Assembly: GCA_964516605.1 (NCBI GenBank)
Contig: CAZFAA010000057.1
Location: forward strand, 1-12,768
DNA: 12,768 nucleotides
Direction: 5' to 3'
Source of the DNA: GCA-2732805 sp964516605
Lineage (GTDB): Bacteria > Pseudomonadota > Gammaproteobacteria > Coxiellales > Coxiellaceae
This document shows, piece after piece, positions 6,784 through 12,768 of the stretch. Positions within the stretch are counted from its first letter, which is position 1. Each line of letters starts with the position of its first letter. The position numbers and the translations under genes were made by a program. The notes below the pieces were generated by a model. The model made no database searches and was not told the origin of the DNA. It was given only the letters and a program-made list of their open reading frames with translations.

Positions 6784-9327
6784 CTACTCTGAAACAGGCG
6801 GTGGCACCAGCACCTCACGCGATCCATTGCCTTCCATTTTCGTCACAACTCCAGCCGCTTCCATAGCCTCGACAATACGTGCGGCGCGATTATAACCAAT
6901 TTTAAAACGTCTTTGCACACTGGATATCGAAACACGGCGTGTTTTAGCAATAAACTCAACTGCCTCATCATAATACTCATCTTGCTCAACATCATTCTCA
7001 CCATTAGCTGCATCGGTATAACCCGTAGGATCGGCGCCTACTGAATCTTCTAATATGCTGTGCTCATAATCAGGATCACCCTGCTCTTTGAGCGATGCCA
7101 CCACGCGATGCACCTCATCATCACTGACAAACGCACCGTGTACTCGCATCGGCAAGCCACTGCCTGGTGGTAAATAAAGCATATCGCCATTACCCAGTAA
7201 TTGCTCAGCCCCCTGTTGATCCAAAATAGTACGTGAATCCACTTTTTGCGACACTTGAAAGGCAATCCGTGTTGGGATATTCGCTTTAATTAAACCTGTA
7301 ATCACATCCACAGAAGGACGTTGGGTTGCAAAAATTAAATGAACCCCCGCAGCACGTGCTTTTTGAGCTAAACGTGCAATCAATGTTTCGACTTTTTTAC
7401 CAACCACCACCATCATGTCAGCAAATTCATCAGCTAATACGACAATATAAGGCAGCTCACGCAAGATTTCAGGGGCATCTGTATCGGAAAGCGGATCCAC
7501 AAGAGGCGCACCATTTTTCTGCGATTTTTTAATCTTCTCGTTATAACCTGCAATATTGCGCACACCCAGTGATGCCATTAAACGATAACGGCGCTCCATC
7601 TCAACCACACACCAACGCAATACCGAGGCCGCATCTTTCATATCCGTCACAACAGGCGTCAATAAATGAGGAATGCCATCATATATGGATAATTCCAGCA
7701 TTTTGGGGTCAATTAAAATTAAGCGCAATTCATCGGGTGTGGCTTTATACAGCAAGCTTAATAACATGGCATTCAGACTCACGGATTTACCCGAGCCTGT
7801 CGTACCTGCAACCAATAAATGCGGCATCTTAGCTAAATCGGCAATGACAGGATGCCCCGCAATATCCTTACCTAAGGCAATCGTGAGTGGTGATGCGGCT
7901 TTTTGATAGGCCTGCGACGATAAAATCTCACGTAATGTCACGGTTTCACGATAATCATTAGGCAGTTCAAGGCCGATGACAGACTTACCTGGAATCACCT
8001 CAACAATACGCACACTGATTACTGATAAAGAACGTGCTAAATCTTTAGCTAAATTTACAATTTTGCTGACTTTAGTTCCTGCTGCCAAATCAATTTCATA
8101 ACGCGTTACAACAGGCCCAGGATGCACAGCCACCACACTCGCCTCAATCCCAAAATCTGCTAAACGCTCCTCCACTTCATCAGAGCGCTCTTCTAATTCT
8201 TCTGCGGACATACGATGCCCTGTGTGACTTGTCGCTTTATCGAGAATAGACAGTTTGGGTACCGTGTTAACGTGCCTGGTTTTTGGCGGCAAACGCATGG
8301 CTTTACTCATTTCTTCATCAATTGAAGCAGATTCATCAGTTAAAACCTCTGTCGCATCCTCTTCATCAGAAACCTCAGCAGTTTGAGTAATTTTATTCGT
8401 CTTGGTAAATTTTAATAGTTTTTCTGTTAAAGAAAATTTAGACGGCTTCCTAAGTTGAGGCTCAATACGCTCTGCAACATGAGCATGCGCTTCTTTTTCC
8501 TCTTCATATTCTACCTCTTCTTCCTCGTCTTCCTCATCTTCGTACTCTTCTTCCTCTTCTTCCTCTTCTTCCTCTTCTTCCTCTTCTTCGTACTCTTCTT
8601 CATCTTCTTCAACTTCTTCAGAACGCTCGCGTACAAAGAATTCACGTATACGCCACATAAAAGCCCATTCGCGATCAAGTAACCAGTAATAACTGTATTG
8701 CCCTATAAAAATAGTCCACGCACCAATACTGTCCATCAAGCGTAGCCAGGACAATCCTGTAAATAAAGTAACACCAATTAAAAACAGCATAAATAAAATA
8801 AGCGTAGCACCCGTGCTGTTGAGAATATTAAACATGCTCGAACCAATCACAGAACCCAATACACCGCCAGACTGAAAAGGCATAGTTTGAAGCCCTTGCG
8901 CAACATGAATATCAATCAAGGCACTGCCTGTCACTAGGACCATAAGGAAGCCTGCGCAGCGCAACATTAACACGGGCAATAATGATACCGCTTCTTCTGT
9001 ACCTTCATAACGGTGTTTGTGCAAATAAAACAACCAAGCTGCATAACAAAACATTAATGGAAATAAATAAGCCAAATAACCAAACAGGTACAAAAATAAA
9101 TCCGCTATCCAGGCACCAACGCGCCCACCCTCATTGGCAACATGAGTGGCATTAATCAGATGTGACCAACCCGGATCACTACGATGGTAGCTACCCAGCG
9201 ACAGAAATAAAAAAATGGATGCACACAGCATGAGAATTAATAAGCCTTCCCACAGACGGTGTGAAAGATGTTCCATGTAATTTGATTTTTTCTTGAGTGC
9301 AGTGCGTCCCAAAATGATTCCCTTCAT
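6784..9327 (-). CDS. ftsK: DNA translocase FtsK with an acidic linker
   Basis: Septal DNA pump that moves chromosomal dimers to the dif site and activates XerCD recombination during division. The 847-residue protein has an N-terminal domain of about four membrane helices (about residues 27-48, 76-103, 115-140, 150-195), a long linker, and a RecA-like hexameric motor with Walker A GTTGSGKS at 508-515, ILIDPKMLELSIY near 541-553 and a YIVVLADEFADMM block near 625-637. The C-terminal winged-helix gamma domain (about 785-843, VSISSVQRRFKIGYNRAARIVEAM), which reads KOPS sequences and contacts XerD, is intact. The linker is shorter than in E. coli (1329 residues total) and contains an almost uninterrupted Glu/Asp tract at about 236-280, encoded by a 9-bp microsatellite. 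The start at 9327 has no strong ribosome-binding site; Met18 is an alternative. First gene of the ftsK-lolA-rarA-crcB operon, with a good promoter 24 bp upstream. Confidence 0.97.
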   Translation of the reverse strand: MKGIILGRTALKKKSNYMEHLSHRLWEGLLILMLCASIFLFLSLGSYHRSDPGWSHLINATHVANEGGRVGAWIADLFLYLFGYLAYLFPLMFCYAAWLFYLHKHRYEGTEEAVSLLPVLMLRCAGFLMVLVTGSALIDIHVAQGLQTMPFQSGGVLGSVIGSSMFNILNSTGATLILFMLFLIGVTLFTGLSWLRLMDSIGAWTIFIGQYSYYWLLDREWAFMWRIREFFVRERSEEVEEDEEEYEEEEEEEEEEEEEEEYEDEEDEEEEVEYEEEKEAHAHVAERIEPQLRKPSKFSLTEKLLKFTKTNKITQTAEVSDEEDATEVLTDESASIDEEMSKAMRLPPKTRHVNTVPKLSILDKATSHTGHRMSAEELEERSDEVEERLADFGIEASVVAVHPGPVVTRYEIDLAAGTKVSKIVNLAKDLARSLSVISVRIVEVIPGKSVIGLELPNDYRETVTLREILSSQAYQKAASPLTIALGKDIAGHPVIADLAKMPHLLVAGTTGSGKSVSLNAMLLSLLYKATPDELRLILIDPKMLELSIYDGIPHLLTPVVTDMKDAASVLRWCVVEMERRYRLMASLGVRNIAGYNEKIKKSQKNGAPLVDPLSDTDAPEILRELPYIVVLADEFADMMVVVGKKVETLIARLAQKARAAGVHLIFATQRPSVDVITGLIKANIPTRIAFQVSQKVDSRTILDQQGAEQLLGNGDMLYLPPGSGLPMRVHGAFVSDDEVHRVVASLKEQGDPDYEHSILEDSVGADPTGYTDAANGENDVEQDEYYDEAVEFIAKTRRVSISSVQRRFKIGYNRAARIVEAMEAAGVVTKMEGNGSREVLVPPPVSE
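8545..8589 (-). repeat. 9-bp tandem repeat coding poly-Glu in ftsK
   Basis: Five perfect head-to-tail copies of CTCTTCTTC (minus strand GAAGAAGAG), encoding 15 consecutive Glu between two Tyr residues. Degenerate CTTC/TTC-rich sequence continues on both sides, roughly 8505-8625. The unit is a multiple of three, so copy-number change would lengthen or shorten the linker without breaking the frame. The track of pyrimidines on one strand also creates a strong purine/pyrimidine strand asymmetry. Confidence 0.95.
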
Positions 9328-9345
9328 GAACTTTTATTTATAAAG

Positions 9346-9363
9346 CATTCATTATATAGAATG
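9346..9363. promoter_or_regulatory. Dyad CATTC-N8-GAATG over the ftsK -10, candidate operator
   Basis: CATTC (9346-9350) and GAATG (9359-9363) form an inverted repeat of 5-bp arms around the ftsK -10. A second GAATGC at 9370-9375 makes a longer dyad with GCATTC at 9345-9350 and reaches into the -35. The position is where a repressor would act. It does not match the LexA box (CTGT-N8-ACAG) although ftsK is SOS-linked in E. coli. Short arms mean chance is possible. Confidence 0.3.
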
Positions 9364-9378
9364 TAATTGGAATGCGAA
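9351..9378 (-). promoter_or_regulatory. Predicted sigma-70 promoter of the ftsK operon
   Basis: A perfect TATAAT (9351-9356 on the minus strand) is preceded, after a 16-bp spacer, by TTCGCA (9373-9378; 4/6 of the -35 consensus). The -10 lies 24 bp before the ftsK ATG, predicting a very short leader with little room for a ribosome-binding site, which fits the weak one seen. Confidence 0.55.
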
Positions 9379-9394
9379 ATAGTTACACCGCCGT

Positions 9395-9456
9395 CCAGCG
9401 TAGATACCGTTGGACGCTGGTCAATACGGGCTACAAAATGGAGAGCGGTATTGATC
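9395..9456 (+). promoter_or_regulatory. Two overlapping hairpins in the trxB leader
   Basis: CCAGCGT (9395-9401) pairs with ACGCTGG (9414-9420) around a 12-nt loop. GGTCAATAC (9419-9427) pairs with GTATTGATC (9448-9456), giving nine pairs including one G-U, around a 20-nt loop. The stems share bases 9419-9420, so they would stack tightly or compete. They lie in the 184-bp spacer upstream of trxB. They do not match a riboswitch class I recognise. Confidence 0.4.
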
Positions 9457-9464
9457 AATAACTG

Positions 9465-9495
9465 GAGCTCACGTAATATGGGCTCTCATTTTTTT
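9465..9495 (+). terminator. Terminator-like hairpin with T-tract just upstream of trxB
   Basis: GAGCTC (9465-9470) and GGGCTC (9480-9485) form a six-pair stem (one G-U) with a 9-nt loop, followed after three bases by seven T (9489-9495). The trxB ATG is only 17 nt beyond. No plus-strand gene ends upstream of this position, so if functional it would attenuate trxB's own transcript. The short stem and the gap before the T-tract make it a weak terminator at best. Confidence 0.35.
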
Positions 9496-9511
9496 CCACA
9501 GAGAATTCATC

Positions 9512-10465
9512 ATGAGCGATATACAGCACCATCAATTAATTATTTTAGGCTCAGGTCCTGCTGGCTACACAGCAGCCGTGTATGCAGCGCGCGCGAATTT
9601 AAAGCCAGCCTTACTCACGGGAATGGAGCAAGGTGGCCAGCTCATGACGACTACCGATGTGGATAACTGGCCCGGTGACCCGCATGGCTTGCAAGGACCC
9701 GAGCTCATGGAGCGAATGAAAAAACACGCGGAAGCTGTTGAAGCAAAGGTTATTTTTGATCAGATTAAAGAAGTTAATTTAAAAAAACGACCTTTTACGC
9801 TTATTGGCGAATTTAATCGTTACACGTGTGATGCTCTGATTATCGCAACTGGCGCCACAGCACGTTATATGGGCCTGCCTTCAGAAGAACACTATAAAGG
9901 TAAAGGCGTATCAGCCTGTGCAACATGTGATGGATTCTTTTATAAAAATAAACCCGTTGCCGTCATTGGTGGCGGTAACACAGCCGTCGAAGAAGCGTTA
10001 TACCTTGCCAATATCGCCTCACATGTCACTGTTGTACATCGCCGCGATCAATTCAGAAGTGAAAAAATTTTAGCTGAGAGATTGATCAATCGCTCAAAAC
10101 AAGGTAATGTCACGATCGAATGGGATCATGTTTTGGAAGAAGTATTGGGGGATGGGCGAGGCGTTACGGGCATGAGAATTAAACAGGTCAAAACGAATCA
10201 AACTAAAGATATCGATTTACAGGGTGTCTTTATCGCTATAGGACACACACCCAATACCAAAATATTCGAAGGGCAACTGGACATGGATAATGGCTATATC
10301 CGTGTAAAGAGTGGCACAACAGGTCATGCCACACAAACCAGCGTGCCGGGTGTATTTGCTGCAGGCGATGTCGCCGACTCCATTTACAGGCAAGCGATTA
10401 CATCAGCCGGAACGGGGTGTATGGCCGCACTGGATGCAGAAAAATTTTTGGATAGTGTAGATTAA
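9512..10465 (+). CDS. trxB: Thioredoxin-disulfide reductase
   Basis: Cytoplasmic flavoenzyme that transfers electrons from NADPH through FAD and a redox disulfide to thioredoxin. The 317 residues match the low-molecular-weight bacterial form. FAD-binding GSGPAGYTAAVYAARA is at 13-28, the redox-active CATC at 136-139 (ACATCDGFFY), the NADPH site GGGNTAVEEA at 153-162, and HRRDQFR (176-182), which holds the NADP 2'-phosphate, so NADPH is favoured over NADH. The C-terminal FAD motif VPGVFAAGDVAD is present. The ATG at 9512 is preceded by AGAGAA at suitable spacing and gives the standard N-terminus. It is transcribed divergently from ftsK, an arrangement seen in other gammaproteobacteria. Its leader contains several potential hairpins. 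The next gene starts 72 bp downstream with no clear terminator between. Confidence 0.98.
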   Translation: MSDIQHHQLIILGSGPAGYTAAVYAARANLKPALLTGMEQGGQLMTTTDVDNWPGDPHGLQGPELMERMKKHAEAVEAKVIFDQIKEVNLKKRPFTLIGEFNRYTCDALIIATGATARYMGLPSEEHYKGKGVSACATCDGFFYKNKPVAVIGGGNTAVEEALYLANIASHVTVVHRRDQFRSEKILAERLINRSKQGNVTIEWDHVLEEVLGDGRGVTGMRIKQVKTNQTKDIDLQGVFIAIGHTPNTKIFEGQLDMDNGYIRVKSGTTGHATQTSVPGVFAAGDVADSIYRQAITSAGTGCMAALDAEKFLDSVD

Positions 10466-10483
10466 TTTAAAGTAACGCTAGCA

Positions 10484-10530
10484 ACACACAGCGCAGGGAC
10501 AGAAGAAAGTGATGTGCGCGTTGAGTGTGT
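10484..10530 (+). repeat. Imperfect inverted repeat between trxB and the next gene
   Basis: ACACAC (10484-10489) plus GCGC (10491-10494) is complementary to GCGC (10516-10519) plus GTGTGT (10525-10530), with unequal bulges. No T-tract follows, so it is not a canonical intrinsic terminator. The ATG of the next gene lies 8 nt further on, so the structure could limit its translation. Chance is possible. Confidence 0.25.
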
Positions 10531-10537
10531 ATGAACT

Positions 10538-11842
10538 ATGGGTTACAAAGAAACTATACAACTGATTTTCGAGAACACAATCGGCTCAACAAGCGCGTTG
10601 AACTCATTCAAAAATAATGTTCTAAAACGTTTGCCGCTGTGGTTTTTACGTTTTATTGCACAGGCAAAACTGCAATTTTTTATCGGCCCAAAAAATGCAT
10701 GCCCCACTGAACGGATTTGTATTGATCCATCCCTAAAATCGTCTACCCCCATGGCTTTAGTAGAAATTACAGGAATACCCACGCAAAATAGCGAAGAATT
10801 TCCAACACAAATCTATACCCCCAGCACTGCAAATGGCGGCTTAGCACTGCTAGAACAATATGCCCCTTCTTTTATCAAAGCTCATTTTTTATTTGTAACC
10901 ATCGCACACCGATTACTAGAGCTTTTTCCTGAATTGCGGCATTTTTTACCTATTGACAACACGATCACATGCCCTAACAACCCGCTGATTGTAATAAAAA
11001 AATCACCAATTAGTACTGACGTATTGAAAGCAATGCAGAAGAAAATATCTGTTCAGTATGTTGGAGAAAATTGCTCTTTTTTACCACTCCCCAATAACAA
11101 TAAAGAACTACTCCCATATAATGTTACTTGCGATAAACCCGCGCCCTCATCAATACTCAGCATTCCAGATGGCGATCCCAAAGATCGGATTGCTAGCTAT
11201 CTTGATATGCACTATAACGGCTGCCAGATGGCAGACACATCGTCGCCTATCACTGCAAACACAGTATCACAACCGCTGAAAGATCCTGAATCCAGTTGGT
11301 TTGGCATGACTTTAATATTAAGTTTCAGTGTTAATTTCTTATCAGAAATAATGAAAAATTTTCGTTTTAATAATAAAAAAACTTGGGGTAAAACACTTAA
11401 TCTGCTTTTAGATTATTCACAATACATCATACTCATCGGCTTGCTGTATGCGGTACCAACCCAAGCATTACTACTGATCACCACACAAATGGTTAGAAAT
11501 CTAATTAATAGAAGACTTTCTCACGGTGTCACAAAAGAAATCAATCAATTTTTAATAGCAGCGTTAACCCATTTCTTGACCAACCCTGAGCGTGAAAAAG
11601 AAATCAGCTATCAGCAAATTTTATTAGAGAGCTTCTTACTTTACAGTCAATTATTTATAGGAAAAAAAGCCGGTGTTTACGCAGCTCAAGCTGTAAAAAC
11701 ATTAAAGCCCAACTACTTTAATAAAAATCATGGCAAAACTAAAATAAAACATCCACAGCAAGGGAAAAAAAAACAAGTGGAAAAAACACAAGTGGAAAAA
11801 ACACAAGTGGAAAAAACACAAGTGGAAAAAACACAAGTGGAA
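10538..11842 (+). CDS. Protein of unknown function, N-terminal part: hydrophobic segments and VEKTQ repeats, runs into assembly gap
   Basis: I do not recognise a family. The 435 residues before the gap start at the ATG at 10538; a TGA two codons upstream rules out anything longer. There is no clear Shine-Dalgarno and no signal peptide. Residues 1-250 are mixed alpha/loop with scattered Cys and a Pro/Ser/Asn-rich stretch (about 190-250). Two hydrophobic segments follow, W254 to about 274 and Y296 to about 315 (YIILIGLLYAVPTQALLLIT), separated by a basic loop, suggesting membrane association. Residues about 395-415 are Lys-rich, then a pentapeptide VEKTQ repeats four times into the gap. A simple read-through of the Ns ends at 12064, but that tail is out of phase with the repeat, so the gene most likely continues in the frame of the next entry. 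Internal membrane helices and a charged repeat linker would fit a secreted effector of a host-associated bacterium, but this is speculation. Confidence 0.75.
11777..11842 (+). repeat. 15-bp tandem repeat (VEKTQ units) interrupted by the gap
   Basis: Four perfect copies of GTGGAAAAAACACAA (11777-11836), then the first six bases of a fifth (11837-11842), where the Ns begin. The sequence after the gap opens with AAAACACAA, exactly the last nine bases of the same unit, so the array resumes and ends at 11951. The gap therefore hides zero or more whole units if nothing else is present, and its length should be a multiple of 15. Confidence 0.97.
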
Positions 11843-11942
11843 NNNNNNNNNNNNNNNNNNNNNNNNNNNNNNNNNNNNNNNNNNNNNNNNNNNNNNNNNN
11901 NNNNNNNNNNNNNNNNNNNNNNNNNNNNNNNNNNNNNNNNNN
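11843..11942. other. 100-N assembly gap of unknown true size
   Basis: Exactly 100 N, the conventional placeholder for a gap of unknown length. It falls inside a 15-bp tandem repeat, the probable cause of the assembly break. Because 100 is not divisible by three, it creates an artificial frameshift in any conceptual translation across it. Confidence 0.99.
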
Positions 11943-12768
11943 AAAACACAAGCGGACATAGTAAAACAGAAGGAGAAACAGAAGAAGAAAAAGCATGGAA
12001 GAAATGGAGAAATAAAAAATATAGAAAAGCAAACATTTATAAGCCTTATGACTACCGAGGATAATGAATCAGACACTGAGGATTGTAAATCTATAGAATC
12101 CGAAAAGATCGAACCACAACCACTGACTACTGACATTAGAAGTAAGTATGTTAAAGTTACCGGCGATATCTCATCAATACAAAACTCGATTGAAGAACTA
12201 TCGGGTGATCCATTATGTGAGGGCAAGCTGATTGCTATCCACATAACCAACCCTTTTGATACACACGATAATCTAAAAGATATGATGGATACACTGATTA
12301 AAAACAATATCCGTGGCATGATCACAGGTGGTGCGGCATTACAAATTATTGAACTTTTATTAGGATTACGTCAATCTCAGGATTTTAATCCACATGATCT
12401 TGATATCATTGCATCTCCACAGCAACAACAAAAAATAAAAGAAGATGGTGCATGCACATTGACTCCTTATAAAAAAGACGACACTATAGCAGAACGTTTG
12501 GATGTGCAAATAGAAAACATCCCCCCCATTGAAATTGTCTCTAGTTTTGAGGTGACAGATGATCTAGCAACGAAACTGCCACTACATATTACTGAAATAG
12601 AATCTCAAACAAAAAAACGTCATACACCAAGCAAATCCTGTGGCATTCCAATTGATAATGAAAGTTTAATGCTCATTATCCCAGCCAATACCTTGGCGCA
12701 TATTTGTAATAAACGCTTTGCTCTTAATGGACCATCCGTGCAACCTAAATGGATACTCATGGCAGCTG
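11943..12768 (+). CDS. Continuation of the repeat-containing unknown protein, possible nucleotidyltransferase-like region, 3' end outside window
   Basis: The frame beginning at 11943 is open for 275 codons to the right edge. It opens Lys-Thr-Gln-Ala-Asp, finishing the VEKTQ unit, which ties it to the gene before the gap. A Lys-rich then acidic linker (TTEDNESDTEDCKS) leads into a globular region: SKYVKVTGDISSIQNS, then a stretch with MITGGAALQIIELLLGLR (12318-12371) and FNPHDLDIIAS (12384-12416). GG...DLD with a hydrophobic helix between resembles the hG[G/S]...Dh[D/E]h signature of the polymerase-beta-type nucleotidyltransferase fold, but the spacing (21 residues) is longer than in minimal enzymes and the third acidic residue is not identified. 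Function is therefore unproven. A separate gene starting at the ATG at 12048 is possible, but no ribosome-binding site precedes it. No paralogue or toxin/antitoxin partner is visible before the edge. Confidence 0.65.

Noticed and set aside
8455..8682. Plus-strand Phe/Leu-rich small membrane protein opposite ftsK
   Set aside because: It is merely the complement of the poly-Glu microsatellite; Phe/Leu runs follow automatically from CTTCTT repeats, and there is no supporting start signal.
9395..9495. T-box riboswitch or tRNA-like element upstream of trxB
   Set aside because: No T-box consensus, no TTCGA-type T-loop and no acceptor-stem pairing could be found; only generic hairpins are supported.
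9367..9666. Small plus-strand ORF overlapping the trxB start
   Set aside because: It runs through the hairpin leader and into trxB in another frame, with no recognisable protein pattern; trxB explains the coding signal.
11702..12325. Minus-strand ORFs spanning the N gap
   Set aside because: They are Phe/Cys-rich shadows of the Lys-rich repeat and depend on reading through undefined bases.
12048..12768. Separate gene starting at the ATG at 12048
   Set aside because: No ribosome-binding site precedes it, and the same frame is open back to the gap where it completes the VEKTQ repeat; kept only as an alternative to one continuous gene.

Overview
The window looks like a chromosomal segment of an AT-rich gammaproteobacterium. 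The core is a housekeeping block in an order familiar from that class: trxB divergent from ftsK-lolA-rarA, followed by crcB and serS on the same strand. E. coli has the similar order trxB / lrp-ftsK-lolA-rarA-serS; here no lrp lies between trxB and ftsK, and crcB sits between rarA and serS. Moderate-to-low GC and a downstream gene of unknown type with hydrophobic and repeat-rich parts are compatible with a host-associated Legionellales/Coxiella-like lineage. That placement is an inference, not something the sequence proves.

Layout. (1) Positions 1-2629, plus strand, conspicuously AT-rich: the nearly complete 3' portion of a Bcr/CflA-type MFS exporter, then 36 bp later a stand-alone NRPS-like condensation-domain protein with an intact HHxxxDG motif. 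Together they look like a small acquired make-and-export pair. (2) Positions 2637-9327: serS, crcB, rarA, lolA and ftsK, all on the minus strand, with a small plus-strand tautomerase gene (CHMI family) inserted between serS and crcB. ftsK-lolA-rarA-crcB are tightly packed (34 bp gap, overlap, 4 bp gap) and probably one transcript from a promoter just upstream of ftsK; serS has its own predicted promoter. (3) Positions 9328-9511: a divergent regulatory region with the ftsK promoter, a dyad around its -10, and a run of three hairpins before trxB, the last followed by seven T. (4) trxB, 9512-10465. (5) From 10538 to the right edge: one large gene of unknown function that I read as continuous across a 100-N assembly gap. 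It has two hydrophobic segments, a Lys-rich linker made of a 15-bp (VEKTQ) tandem repeat in which the gap falls, and a C-terminal region with a possible nucleotidyltransferase-like GG...DLD signature.

How the genes work together: FtsK, LolA, RarA and SerS are unrelated biochemically (chromosome segregation, lipoprotein transport, replication-fork rescue, translation) but are commonly co-located core genes. The accessory material flanks this core on both sides: the exporter/condensation pair on the left and the repeat-containing gene on the right. No rRNA, tRNA, CRISPR array, insertion sequence or integrase was seen. No gene-free stretch longer than 300 bp exists in the window; the longest is the 184-bp ftsK-trxB spacer.
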